This document shows, one piece after another, positions 18,066 to 26,659 of a DNA stretch of 64,000 nt. The notes under the pieces were generated by a model that searched no databases, was not told the origin of the DNA, and saw only the letters and a list, made by a program, of their open reading frames with translations. Each line of letters opens with the position of its first letter. Position 1 is the first letter of the stretch. Source of the stretch: Psychromonas algicola (GTDB taxonomy: Bacteria; Pseudomonadota; Gammaproteobacteria; Enterobacterales; Psychromonadaceae); the NCBI RefSeq assembly GCF_004378355.1, contig NZ_SNUB01000001.1:152307-216306 (forward strand). The letters run 5' to 3'. The translations under genes and the position numbers were made by a program.

Positions 18066-19007
18066 TTATTTTTCTTTTAATGGTTGTAAGGCTTGTTGCG
18101 CACTTTGATAGCCTAGCTCAATCATTTCACGAGCACGATCGAACTCTAATGTACCGCAAGCATTACGTGCGATCACAATATTATAATCAGCTGGATAAGC
18201 GGCCAGTTTCAAGCGAGCGATAGAGCTTTGCATCGCATCAAAAGCTTGATCCGCTATATTATATGCATCCCATGTTTCAGGGCGATAATTTTTGATACTT
18301 AAATTGTCACCAACGCGTTTAATGTAATGTCCTAATTTTTGATGAAATGATAAATCTTCAAGCGTTGCTGCGATTTGTTCTTTTTCTAATTCGACTTCAT
18401 TAGTTGAACGAGGTTTTTCTGCGTCAACTTCTCCGCCTAAATTAACGGCAACAATGAAATCATTTTCATCACTAAAAGTAGGTGCAATTGGAACTGGATT
18501 TAAAACACCGCCATCAATTAACTGCACGCCCTTTCTTTCAACTGGGGTAAAAAATAGCGGTAATGAAATAGAAGCTCTGATAGCTTCAAATAATGAACCA
18601 GTGTTTATCCAGACTTCTTTTTCATTTTTAATATCAGATGCAACCGCAGTATATTTTAAAGGTAAGTCTTCAATAATTTGATCACCCAATAAACCAATCA
18701 GCGTATTGATAATTTTATCACCGCGCAACAATCCACTTGAGGTCCATGAAATATCTAGTAGTGAAATGATATCAACTTTACTTAAACCACAAACCCATTG
18801 TTCAAATACGTCTAGTTTACCAGCAGCATAAATACCACCGACTAACGCACCAATTGAACAACCAGAAATAGATTTTATTTCATATCCATTTTCAGTTAGC
18901 CATTTTATAATGCCAATATGTGCAAGCCCTCGTGCACCGCCACTGCCTAATACCAATGAAATATTCTTCGTTGCAACTGAAGTTGCTGTGCTGTTATTAA
19001 CAGACAT
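18066..19007 (-). CDS. Patatin-like phospholipase (RssA-type)
   Basis: Predicted lipid acyl hydrolase of about 313 aa. The oxyanion loop GSGGARG, the nucleophile elbow GCSIG and the catalytic-dyad Asp in DGGVLNPVPI are all present, so the enzyme should be active. It resembles RssA/YlbK/YchK esterases of proteobacteria, and no signal peptide is evident. I chose ATG 19007; the longer frame would need a TTG at 19037 and adds residues not usual for the family. It heads a two-gene unit with the DUF1415 gene. The substrate is unknown. Confidence 0.85.
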   Translation of the reverse strand: MSVNNSTATSVATKNISLVLGSGGARGLAHIGIIKWLTENGYEIKSISGCSIGALVGGIYAAGKLDVFEQWVCGLSKVDIISLLDISWTSSGLLRGDKIINTLIGLLGDQIIEDLPLKYTAVASDIKNEKEVWINTGSLFEAIRASISLPLFFTPVERKGVQLIDGGVLNPVPIAPTFSDENDFIVAVNLGGEVDAEKPRSTNEVELEKEQIAATLEDLSFHQKLGHYIKRVGDNLSIKNYRPETWDAYNIADQAFDAMQSSIARLKLAAYPADYNIVIARNACGTLEFDRAREMIELGYQSAQQALQPLKEK

Positions 19008-19211
19008 AAAACGTCTCGATAATCGTAAATAAATCAATACTAATGAAGTTTGATAAGATTATGAAGTTTTTATCTTAGTTAAATGAAAAGTATTCATTTT
19101 TTCCATAAATCATTTGGTTTACTAGGCATAATATAGCTAATTATCTCTTCTTTGCTTGTTCCTAATCCTCTAGCCTGTCATACTTTTACAATTTCAAAAT
19201 TCAGGATCAAC

Positions 19212-19856
19212 ATGAGCAGCTTTTCAACATCAATTCATCAAGTGGTAACACAGGCTTTATTAGACTTAAAAGAAGCACAGGCGAAGGGTAAAATCCCTAA
19301 AAATCCACTGAGTGAAACACACTTTTTAGCTGCTTGGACAACAAATGCGATCAAGAAAAAACGCTTTGATAGCGATGTTGTTCCAACTCTCACTATTTGG
19401 CAACGTAAAGCACGTAGTTTGGGTAAAAATGCAGCGTTAGTTGAAACCTTTACAGCCATAAAAGAAAATTATGAGCATGTATTTGATGAAAACTTAAAAA
19501 CAAAACCCGTCAATAAAGATCAAATCGTTGCATTATGTGAAGCATTAACGAGTCAACAATGGATGGTAAATACAGATCTTGAAGTGGGCGAAAAATTGAA
19601 CCGTCACAGCGGTGGGCAAGCATCATTAATTATTTGTAGCCAAGCATTTGCAAGCAACTTCGAACATGGCTTATTAGCGAAACCTATCAGTTTATATATA
19701 CGCGGAGATGTAGCTGAAGCATTACAAGCCGCTTATGCACAGTCATTATTACTTTATAAAGTGACTGACTATAAATCAAAAGTTAAATACCACGGTGAAT
19801 ACATCATTTACGCAAATAATGATGGTGAATTTTTACCTGAGTTAGTTACGCTTTAA
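19212..19856 (+). CDS. DUF2913-like protein
   Basis: A protein of about 214 aa. HFLAAWTTNAIKKKRFD (about 36-52), WQRKARSLGKNAAL and the middle segment LTSQQWMVNTD recall the DUF2913 family, which is restricted to Gammaproteobacteria and has no known function. The start at 19212 is preferred over an ATG at 19152 because AGGAT lies six bases upstream and the extra 20 residues look unrelated. There is no signal peptide or membrane segment. A hairpin follows the stop. Confidence 0.7.
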   Translation: MSSFSTSIHQVVTQALLDLKEAQAKGKIPKNPLSETHFLAAWTTNAIKKKRFDSDVVPTLTIWQRKARSLGKNAALVETFTAIKENYEHVFDENLKTKPVNKDQIVALCEALTSQQWMVNTDLEVGEKLNRHSGGQASLIICSQAFASNFEHGLLAKPISLYIRGDVAEALQAAYAQSLLLYKVTDYKSKVKYHGEYIIYANNDGEFLPELVTL

Positions 19857-19880
19857 TCATTAGCACCGAGCGAGAAAATT

Positions 19881-19907
19881 GCTTTGTATTGAAATAAGAT
19901 ACAAAGC
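19881..19907 (+). terminator. Hairpin after the DUF2913-like gene
   Basis: Nine-base-pair stem GCTTTGTAT/ATACAAAGC with a nine-base loop, 25 bases beyond the stop. No strong T-run follows, so termination efficiency is uncertain. Confidence 0.45.
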
Positions 19908-20070
19908 GACTTCATTTACTCTGTTTTATCGACGAACACTCCCTCTTTCCATTCAAACTATTCACATCGCTTTCTTTACTATTGTTTAAAAAAACGATAA
20001 CTTGCATTGTATAAAAAATGATAAAAATCAATTAAATAACTAATAATTCATGAATCATAGTCAAATTTGA

Positions 20071-20096
20071 TCGGTGTCACTCTTATCTAACACCGA
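20071..20096 (+). promoter_or_regulatory. Small hairpin in the leader of the diguanylate cyclase gene
   Basis: Seven-base-pair inverted repeat TCGGTGT/ACACCGA around a 12-base loop, 32-57 bases before the cyclase start codon. It has no resemblance to the conserved core of c-di-GMP riboswitches. It may be an operator or a leader hairpin. Confidence 0.3.
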
Positions 20097-20127
20097 GTCT
20101 CATTGCCATTATATATAAGAGTTTTAA

Positions 20128-22131
20128 ATGACAATACAAACTAATCCAAATGACACAAACTCCCCATCTGAAATGAGCAATTTTTTTAATAATGTACTTA
20201 AACGCTTTATTTTAATTTATTCGGTTGTCGCGACTTTATTCATTGCCTTTCTTTTTTACATTTATCAGGAATACAATCAAAACCTCGAAACTTCACTTTT
20301 AAATCAAGAAGAAACCTTTGTGTCATCAACGACTCAAGCAATTCAAAAAGAAATGCAAATCCAACTCATGGTAATGCAGATGAATACAAAGTTTAAATTT
20401 TTAGCTGATTTTATGGAGGATGATAACCAAACGACAAGACAAGCACTGCAAACGCATTTCTCTAATTTAGCCCTTACATTTTATCGCTATGATCAGATAC
20501 GGTTTATTGATTTAACAGGGCGAGAAAGAATTCGCGTTAACTATAAAAATAATGCAACTTACATTGTCAGCGAAGCAGAACTTCAGAATAAAAGTCACTC
20601 TACCTATTTTAAAGAAGGAATAAAACTAGCACCAGGTAAAGTCTATGTTTCACCTATGGAGCTTAATGTTGAATATGGGAAAATAGAAATCCCTTATAAA
20701 CCTGTTGTACGTTTTGTTACGCCAGTTGTTGATAATAAAGGCAATAAAATTGGACTTATCGTTTTAAATTATTTAGCCACAGAACTATTACAAAATTTTC
20801 GTGACCAAATGGAATTACGAATACGTGGACAAGGTATGTTAATTGACCCTCAAGGATATTGGATAAGTAATCATGATAGAGCAAATGAATGGGGAAACAG
20901 CTTAGATCAAGTTGAACAGAAATTTGTAGATCAATATCCAGAAGCTTGGCAAGCAATCCAGCAAAACAAACAAGGCATTCTTAAAACCTCTCAAGGTATC
21001 TTCCGCTATAAAGCCATTGATCCATTTAGCCTAGACAGCATAGGTAGTTATGAAGTGGAGCAGAAAATAAAATTAACCATCAGTGAGCAGTCTAAGGAAA
21101 ATAACAATTGGAAATTGGTTGTTTTTTTACCTAATGAAACCATTCAAAAAGAATCTTTTTTTTGTAGTAGAGAAGGTAAAATAATTATTGTATTTTTCTT
21201 TATCTCCTTAGCTGTAATTATATTCTTATTGTTGATTATCTCTGAAGAAAAACGCCGACAAAATAATTATGATTTGTTTATTAAAGATGAGTTAAATGAT
21301 TTATATGAAAATTCACCTTGTGGCTATCATAGTTTGGATAGCAAAGGTCGAGTACTTAAAATGAATCAAACAGAATTAAATTGGCTTGGTTACACGAGAA
21401 AAGAAGTGATAGGCAGATCTTTTACTGATTTTTTAACGTCAAAAAGTACCCAAGTATTTGAAGAGTTTTTAAAAAGCTTACCTTTAAATAAAAAAATTGA
21501 AGGTGTGGTATTAGAAATTCAATGTAAAAAGGGCAACACTTTCTTTGTATCTACATCGGCAACATCCATTCTTGAACAAGGAAACTTTGTTATCGCGCGT
21601 ACATCGGCTTTTAATATTACCGATCGAATTGAATTGGAAAATCGTCTTGCCTATATTGCTAACACAGATGTTTTAACTGAAATCAGTAATCGACGTCACT
21701 TCTTCACTTTAGCTAATGAAAAATTTGCATCGGAGGAAGCACTTTCATTACTAATGCTAGATATTGACCACTTCAAAAAAGTAAATGATTTATATGGACA
21801 TGATGCAGGTGATGATGTTTTAAAATATATAGCTTCTATCTTACAACAGGCATTACCGACTAAGGCAATTTTAGCAAGATTAGGCGGCGAAGAATTTGCA
21901 GTGTTACTTTCAGGATTAGATGCAAAAAAAACGTTACAACTTGCTGAGAAAATTTGCGTAAAAATAGCTGCAACTCCCATCGTGATTAACCCTAAATTAA
22001 CAATTAACGTGACGATCTCTATCGGCACTTCACAAAGAGATAATCACAAAGATGATATAGGAGATTTATTAAAACGTGCTGATATCACTTTATATGAAGC
22101 TAAAACCACAGGACGTAATAAAGCGATTTAG
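20128..22131 (+). CDS. Membrane-bound sensor diguanylate cyclase (Cache-PAS-GGDEF)
   Basis: A 667-aa inner-membrane sensor that should make c-di-GMP. TM1 is at about 27-49, a periplasmic Cache-like sensor at 50-345, and TM2 at about 349-371 (IIIVFFFISLAVIIFLLLII). A PAS domain follows at about 385-500 (LYENSPCGYHSLD) and a GGDEF domain at 510-667. The active loop RLGGEEF is at about 586-592, and DIDHFKKVNDLYGHDAGDD is intact. No RxxD inhibitory site precedes GGEEF (the residues there read PTKAILA), so product feedback inhibition through the I-site is unlikely. The ribosome site is AAGAG. It is a single gene facing the Nudix gene. Confidence 0.93.
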   Translation: MTIQTNPNDTNSPSEMSNFFNNVLKRFILIYSVVATLFIAFLFYIYQEYNQNLETSLLNQEETFVSSTTQAIQKEMQIQLMVMQMNTKFKFLADFMEDDNQTTRQALQTHFSNLALTFYRYDQIRFIDLTGRERIRVNYKNNATYIVSEAELQNKSHSTYFKEGIKLAPGKVYVSPMELNVEYGKIEIPYKPVVRFVTPVVDNKGNKIGLIVLNYLATELLQNFRDQMELRIRGQGMLIDPQGYWISNHDRANEWGNSLDQVEQKFVDQYPEAWQAIQQNKQGILKTSQGIFRYKAIDPFSLDSIGSYEVEQKIKLTISEQSKENNNWKLVVFLPNETIQKESFFCSREGKIIIVFFFISLAVIIFLLLIISEEKRRQNNYDLFIKDELNDLYENSPCGYHSLDSKGRVLKMNQTELNWLGYTRKEVIGRSFTDFLTSKSTQVFEEFLKSLPLNKKIEGVVLEIQCKKGNTFFVSTSATSILEQGNFVIARTSAFNITDRIELENRLAYIANTDVLTEISNRRHFFTLANEKFASEEALSLLMLDIDHFKKVNDLYGHDAGDDVLKYIASILQQALPTKAILARLGGEEFAVLLSGLDAKKTLQLAEKICVKIAATPIVINPKLTINVTISIGTSQRDNHKDDIGDLLKRADITLYEAKTTGRNKAI

Positions 22132-22143
22132 TCGTTAATAAGC

Positions 22144-22177
22144 TTCGTTAATAATTAATACCAAAATTATTAACGAA
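22144..22177. terminator. Hairpin between the convergent cyclase and Nudix genes
   Basis: Thirteen-base-pair perfect stem TTCGTTAATAATT/AATTATTAACGAA with an eight-base loop between the two convergent stop codons. It is AT-rich with no marked T-run and is probably a shared 3' hairpin. Confidence 0.55.
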
Positions 22178-22201
22178 ATGACTCTGAAATATGAACAGCG
22201 A

Positions 22202-22750
22202 TTAGATAGACATTAATGAAGATTTAATTCGTTCTAACAAATAAGTTTCACGTTGAATTGAAAGCCCTTGTTTTTTATCATTTTCAATAGTGGCTAAATT
22301 ATGCTGAATGGCTTCATCAATGGTCACCCATAGCACTTGCATTCCATTTTTTATCTCATAATCTTCTAATTGAGTCGTACCTAATTGCTCTGCAATTTCA
22401 CAGGTATAACAATAAGAAAGCATATGCATGATAGAGCACTCAGGAAAATACTTATCGCTACGATGAGGTCGATATTCTTCATACAAACCAAAGGCTTGAA
22501 TGTTACAAATATCAAGTGCACCAGTTTCTTCACTTAGCTCTCGTTTAAACGCATCTAACAAACTTTCCCCTTCATCAACACCACCTCCAGGTAAAGAGTA
22601 ATCGTTATATCGTTCAGTAAACATTAGCAAAATTTTATTATCTTTAATCACAATGGCACGTGTAGCAATGCGAGTGAAACAATCAGAATGTTCAGGTGAT
22701 AAATTTGTTTCTTTAATAGAGTCGTGAACAACTCGTTTTAGTAAATGCAT
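22202..22750 (-). CDS. Nudix hydrolase
   Basis: A 182-aa protein with a full Nudix box, GGGVDEGESLLDAFKRELSEETG, spread over about residues 55-78. All consensus residues (G-x5-E-x7-REL-x2-EE-x-G) are present. The family cleaves nucleoside diphosphates linked to another moiety; the substrate is not predictable here. The start is ATG 22750 with TGAGAA upstream. The frame just upstream on the same strand (22738-22923) shows no family features and is not treated as a gene. Confidence 0.88.
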   Translation of the reverse strand: MHLLKRVVHDSIKETNLSPEHSDCFTRIATRAIVIKDNKILLMFTERYNDYSLPGGGVDEGESLLDAFKRELSEETGALDICNIQAFGLYEEYRPHRSDKYFPECSIMHMLSYCYTCEIAEQLGTTQLEDYEIKNGMQVLWVTIDEAIQHNLATIENDKKQGLSIQRETYLLERIKSSLMSI

Positions 22751-23263
22751 AATGTTCTCATATCAAAGGTATTAAGGTGTAATGCTAATGCAGTGAGTAG
22801 AATAAGAGTTTTTCTTTTAAATACGAACAAAAGCAAATGAAATACATTTTTATAGTTAAAGTAAGCTTGGTTTCTTTTTTGATAGCTATTAAATGAATAA
22901 AAAATTAATTTACGAATGACCATTTAATGATCTACATCAAAAGATAAATAAGATCAGATAAAGACTCAAATAAAAAAGCGTAACCGAGGTAACATATTCA
23001 GCGCTCAATTCACTAAACAATTTTACAATTGCCCTATTTGTAATACAATAACACTTGAAGATTTAATGCCGCTTTTTATAAACATTTTATTGAATATAAA
23101 AGCAGCGAATTAAAAGGTGATCAGCTTTGTAAGTTAAAATTAATGCTCATGCATTGTAACAATGAGAATTTATTCTTCACACATACATTATCATTAATTT
23201 AAATAAACAATATTGGTTACTCCCTTTATGCCTCTGGCATATTAATTAAATGAGAATATAAAC
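22751..23263. other. Intergenic region between the Nudix and SDR genes
   Basis: About 510 AT-rich bases between divergent genes. I see no convincing reading frame. An imperfect inverted repeat (GCCGCTTTTTATA near 23068 and TATAAAAGCAGC near 23096) could form a hairpin. The last part must hold the promoter of the strongly codon-biased dehydrogenase, but I cannot assign -35 and -10 boxes with confidence. Confidence 0.4.
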
Positions 23264-24019
23264 ATGTCTAAAAAAATTGCTTTAGTCACTGGTGCAACTG
23301 GTGGAATCGGTTTTGCTGTTGCAAAACGTCTTGGTCAAGATGGTTACACTGTTGTACTTAACGGTATTGAAGATGAAATCGGCGCACAACGTGTTGCTGA
23401 ACTTAAAGCTGAAGGTATCGAAGCTGAATACTACGGTTTTGACGTAACTAACGATGTAGCTGTAACTGAAAACGTTAATGCAATCGGTAACAAATACGGT
23501 CAAATCGATGTTGTTGTTAACAACGCTGGTGGTTTAGGTGGTCGTAGCCCAATCGAAGAAATGACAACTGAATTCTTCCGTTTCGTAATGGCTCTTAATC
23601 TAGATAGCGCATTCTTTGTTTCTCGTGCTGCAATTCCATTCATGAAGAAAACAACTGGTGGTTCAATCATCAACTACACTTCAAATGCTGCATGGAATGC
23701 TGGTGGCCCAGGCGCTGGTATCTACGGTACTTCTAAAGCTGCTGTTCACACATTAACTCGTGCACTAGCTAAAGAACTAGCACCAGCTGGTATCCGTGTA
23801 AATGCTGTATCTCCAGGTACTATCGATACTCCATTCCACCAACAAATTAAAGATACTAAACCAGAAGTTTTCGCTTCTTGGAAAGACAGCATCATGTTAG
23901 GCCGTTTAGGTCAACCTGAAGATGTTTCTGGCGTTATCTCTTTCTTAGTAAGTGAAGATGCTGCATTCATTACAGCTGAAACTGTACAAATCGGTGGTGG
24001 TCAAGCTCTAGGTATCTAG
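23264..24019 (+). CDS. Short-chain dehydrogenase/reductase, probably highly expressed
   Basis: A 251-aa classical SDR. The NAD(P) motif TGATGGIG is at about 10-17, NNAG at about 84-87, catalytic Ser in INYTSNAAW and Tyr-x3-Lys in YGTSKAA (about 155-161), with an RVNAVSPGTIDTPF C-terminal half. It could be an acetoacetyl-CoA-reductase-like, sugar-acid or uronate reductase; the substrate is open. Codon choice is unusually uniform (GGT, GCT, CGT, AAC, TTC, GAA) compared with neighbours, as in abundant proteins. TGAGAA precedes the start, and a strong terminator follows, so it is a single-gene unit. Confidence 0.88.
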   Translation: MSKKIALVTGATGGIGFAVAKRLGQDGYTVVLNGIEDEIGAQRVAELKAEGIEAEYYGFDVTNDVAVTENVNAIGNKYGQIDVVVNNAGGLGGRSPIEEMTTEFFRFVMALNLDSAFFVSRAAIPFMKKTTGGSIINYTSNAAWNAGGPGAGIYGTSKAAVHTLTRALAKELAPAGIRVNAVSPGTIDTPFHQQIKDTKPEVFASWKDSIMLGRLGQPEDVSGVISFLVSEDAAFITAETVQIGGGQALGI

Positions 24020-24067
24020 TACCTATTGTTTGTTAAAGTTATTTAATTAACTTTACCCTCTGAAACT

Positions 24068-24099
24068 AAAAAGCCACATAATAAATTATGTGGCTTTTT
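24068..24099 (+). terminator. Intrinsic terminator of the SDR gene
   Basis: Fifteen-base-pair stem AAAAAGCCACATAAT/ATTATGTGGCTTTTT with a two-base tip, ending in a T-run. Because the flanks are symmetric it can also stop the convergent cupin/LysE transcript. Confidence 0.9.
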
Positions 24100-24142
24100 T
24101 ATTACTTATTCTGCTCAACATAAAGTTTATTCAACGATTTAC

Positions 24143-24454
24143 CTAAACACTTCCTTCTTTTTCAATCACTAAAATTCTGGCTTCACCTTGAGGATGAGCA
24201 ACATGCTCAGTCCCGATTGATGCATAGAACACATCGCCAGTTTCAAGTAATGCTGATTTTTCTTCACCATCTTGCATATATAGCATTTTCACATTGCCAT
24301 TTAATACTGCAAAGACTTCCTCGCCATCATTAATATGCCATTTATAAGGCTTATCAGTCCAATGCAGACGAATTGTCGTACCATTAATGTTAGCAATGTC
24401 TTTTGCACCCCATGCTTGTGAGGCGGTGAATTCTTTACTTCTAATAACTTCCAT
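24143..24454 (-). CDS. Small single-domain cupin protein
   Basis: A 103-aa beta-barrel protein. The segment YKWHINDGEEVFAVLNGNV (about 37-55) and the second motif GDVFYASIGTEHVAHPQG (about 73-90) correspond to the two cupin motifs with His/Glu metal ligands. The function is unknown; such proteins may be isomerases, dioxygenases or sensors. It lies 25 bases after the LysE-type exporter on the same strand and is probably co-transcribed with it. Confidence 0.82.
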   Translation of the reverse strand: MEVIRSKEFTASQAWGAKDIANINGTTIRLHWTDKPYKWHINDGEEVFAVLNGNVKMLYMQDGEEKSALLETGDVFYASIGTEHVAHPQGEARILVIEKEGSV

Positions 24455-24479
24455 AGTGGCCTTAATTACTTAAATAGTT

Positions 24480-25094
24480 TTATCGTTCTGTTAATGCAAG
24501 TGCGCCTGAAGCCGCGACTAAAACACCACCACTGACTCGATTTATTATGTTCAATTTATTACCACTTGTTTGCAATACTTTATTTGCGGAAAAGGCATAT
24601 AACATCACTAAGGTGAAATCCAATAGAGCCATGGTTGGACACATAATCGCTAACTGTGGAAAAACCGGTTGAGTCGTATCAATAAACTGAGGGAAAAAGG
24701 CAGTAAAGAAAACAATCGCTTTAGGATTACCAGCAGCCACCATAAACCCTGATGTATAGAGTTTGCGATTAGAGAGTGTTTTAACTTTGTTTCCTTGCTG
24801 TAATTTTTTACTAGAAGACAACAACATTTTGATTCCCATATAAAAAAGGGTTGCAGCTCCTATCCACTTTATGGCATCAAAAGCGACAGCAGAATTTGTA
24901 ATGACCACACCAAGCCCAATTGATACCAAGATCATTTGAATAAAGTTTGCGCTAATATCTCCTAAGGCTGTAAAAACGGTTCTTTTTACACCATAGTTAA
25001 GTGAATGAACTACTCCAAGGAAAATACTCGGCCCTAGGGTTGCCGTTAATATTAAACAAGCAATAACATAAGCTAAAAATGTTTCTAATTGCAT
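24480..25094 (-). CDS. LysE/RhtB-family amino-acid exporter
   Basis: A 204-aa inner-membrane protein with about six hydrophobic segments. The N-terminal part has TATLGPSIFLGVVHSLNYG and GDISANFIQM, and the middle GFMVAAGNPKAIVFFTAFFPQF, which is the LysE/RhtB signature (GNPKA...FFPQF). The family exports amino acids such as lysine, homoserine, threonine or leucine. It opens a short unit with the cupin gene. The C-terminus ends in small hydrophobic residues (GVLVAASGALAL). Confidence 0.9.
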   Translation of the reverse strand: MQLETFLAYVIACLILTATLGPSIFLGVVHSLNYGVKRTVFTALGDISANFIQMILVSIGLGVVITNSAVAFDAIKWIGAATLFYMGIKMLLSSSKKLQQGNKVKTLSNRKLYTSGFMVAAGNPKAIVFFTAFFPQFIDTTQPVFPQLAIMCPTMALLDFTLVMLYAFSANKVLQTSGNKLNIINRVSGGVLVAASGALALTER

Positions 25095-25121
25095 GAATGT
25101 TCCTTATTAAAATTGATATCA

Positions 25122-25460
25122 TTAATCTTTTTGATAATAAGCGGAACGATAAGCATCTACTGTACTCAACAGCCAAATAATCATCATCAGTAGTGCTTTA
25201 TTGTCTAACGTTTGAGTCTGCTCTGACACTAAGTTTGAAAACACGTCAGTTAATGTGGCGACATCCAAAGGGAGCTGATTTTCTACTATGTTTTTCATTA
25301 ACAAATTGGTTTTTTCAAACACATCAAACAAAGTCCAAAAAAAAGGAATTGAAAACAGAGTTATAAATACACTTGAACTAATATATTTCTTTAAGAAAAA
25401 CTGCCCTATTCCTGGATAAATGAATAACGACATCATGGCTGCCTTGGTTGGTTTATTCAT
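25122..25460 (-). CDS. Small membrane protein of unknown function
   Basis: About 112 aa with hydrophobic stretches at about 5-40 (including PGIGQFFLKKYISSSVF) and 88-103 (ALLMMIIWLLSTVDAY). The GIGQFF...KKY arrangement recalls TM2-like small membrane proteins, but I do not recognise a named family. I chose ATG 25460; a longer form would need TTG at 25484. A ribosome site is weak in either case. It lies in the compact run of small genes. Confidence 0.55.
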   Translation of the reverse strand: MNKPTKAAMMSLFIYPGIGQFFLKKYISSSVFITLFSIPFFWTLFDVFEKTNLLMKNIVENQLPLDVATLTDVFSNLVSEQTQTLDNKALLMMIIWLLSTVDAYRSAYYQKD

Positions 25461-25517
25461 GTTATTTATCTGATTCCTATACAATATTATTTAATTTTTT
25501 TATGTAAATTTAATGCT

Positions 25518-25835
25518 TCAAAAAAGGCTAACAAAGTGCCCATAATAAATTTTTTCTGCAACCAATGATTCTAATTCTTTGCTGCTAGGAAAGCTTTTCC
25601 ATTTTTTTGCAATTAAGGCAACAGCTTCTTTATTTAACCACGTTAAATGCCAACATATCTCTTCGGAATTATCTATTTTAGATAATATTTGATGAGACAA
25701 AATAACGGTTTTTTCTGCATTAATTTCTTTAACAATAGACAAACTTAATTCAATAACTCTCGCCTTGTTTTTTTCTGGCACTTTAAAAATAGCGATTTCA
25801 AAACAAGTATTTATTTCAGCTTTATCAATTAACAT
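25518..25835 (-). CDS. Small protein, possibly an ABM-like ferredoxin-fold domain
   Basis: A 105-aa soluble protein. Its layout, FEIAIFKVPEKNKARVIELS followed by ILSHQILSKID and HLTWLNKEAVALIAKKW, has the beta-alpha-beta rhythm of antibiotic-biosynthesis-monooxygenase-like (dimeric alpha-beta barrel) domains that often track 'bond' scores of small molecules. I cannot name a family firmly. It is a member of the compact small-gene run, with a 28-base gap to the GNAT gene. Confidence 0.55.
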   Translation of the reverse strand: MLIDKAEINTCFEIAIFKVPEKNKARVIELSLSIVKEINAEKTVILSHQILSKIDNSEEICWHLTWLNKEAVALIAKKWKSFPSSKELESLVAEKIYYGHFVSLF

Positions 25836-25864
25836 TTTAACCCTAGACTAGCCATTTATAAAAA

Positions 25865-26356
25865 CTAAAGTACCAAAGACATCTCATGCCAACTCAAACC
25901 ACCATGAACAGAGTCTGACTCGCCAATATGAATAAAGCGATATTTTGCATACATGTCGACTAATTCACTTTGGCAAATTAAATAAATACTTTTTTTACCT
26001 AGTGCTTTCATTTGCTTAATAAAATGTGACATTAACTTAGTTGTCATACTTTGCCCTTGATAATCAGGATGAATCACAACAGACATAATAACAATATAGT
26101 CCCCTTTTGGATCGTGCCCAACCAACTCTTTAAATTCTTCATCGGAGAGAACGACTTGATGAGTTGCTCCTGAGTTAATGAAACCTATTATTTCATCTTC
26201 GTTTTCAAGCACAATAAAACCATCTGGATAACCTTGGATTCGAGTGAGAATTTTTTCTTTTGTCGCAGCTTCTTCTCCAGCATAAGCTAGCGTCTCTATC
26301 TCGAAGCATCTTTCTAAATCTGTCTCTTGTACATTACGTATTGTTAATATTGACAT
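25865..26356 (-). CDS. GNAT-family N-acetyltransferase
   Basis: A 163-aa GNAT protein. The acetyl-CoA-binding region is VVIHPDYQGQSMTTKLMSHF at about 92-111, with the Q/R-x-x-G/A pattern replaced by QGQSM. The segment IMSVVIHPDY is beta-4 and SIYLICQSELVDMYAKYRF beta-5. The substrate may be a small amine or a protein terminus. The next gene, rof-like, ends only eight bases upstream of its start on this strand, which implies co-transcription. Confidence 0.85.
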   Translation of the reverse strand: MSILTIRNVQETDLERCFEIETLAYAGEEAATKEKILTRIQGYPDGFIVLENEDEIIGFINSGATHQVVLSDEEFKELVGHDPKGDYIVIMSVVIHPDYQGQSMTTKLMSHFIKQMKALGKKSIYLICQSELVDMYAKYRFIHIGESDSVHGGLSWHEMSLVL

Positions 26357-26365
26357 AGCACCTTT

Positions 26366-26635
26366 CTACTTAAATGTTACAACTTGGAAATGTGGGTTTT
26401 TTATACTTACAGTCATTGAAGAAATATCATTTAATACGATAAGTTGAGTTTTCTCTGCTTCGAATTTATTCAGAGGATCTAATAATTTAACCTTAATACA
26501 TTCTTCTCGATTAGTATTTATTTTAGTATCTAAAGCAATACATTCGATGATTTGATCGTTTTTAGTGCTTATTTTAAGTGGATAATGATACATACAAACT
26601 ATTTCTATCGCATCATATTCATTACAACTAATCAT
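26366..26635 (-). CDS. rof: Rof-like Rho-binding antiterminator
   Basis: An 89-aa protein resembling Rof (YaeO): ISCNEYDAIEIVCMYHYPL at the N-terminus matches the INCDDYDNLELACQHH segment of the E. coli protein, and VLNDISSMTV...NPHF matches its C-terminal beta strands. Rof binds Rho hexamers and blocks their RNA-binding site, reducing Rho-dependent termination. It is set in a run of tightly spaced small genes, where it is co-transcribed with the GNAT gene. Confidence 0.75.
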   Translation of the reverse strand: MISCNEYDAIEIVCMYHYPLKISTKNDQIIECIALDTKINTNREECIKVKLLDPLNKFEAEKTQLIVLNDISSMTVSIKNPHFQVVTFK

Positions 26636-26659
26636 ATGGTGAGTACGCCTTTTAATTCA

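Noticed and set aside
20020..20127. c-di-GMP riboswitch before the cyclase
   Set aside because: Only a small hairpin is present; the conserved core sequences of GEMM-type riboswitches are absent.
22738..22923. 61-aa frame upstream of the Nudix gene
   Set aside because: It has no family features or ribosome site and overlaps the Nudix start; treated as chance.
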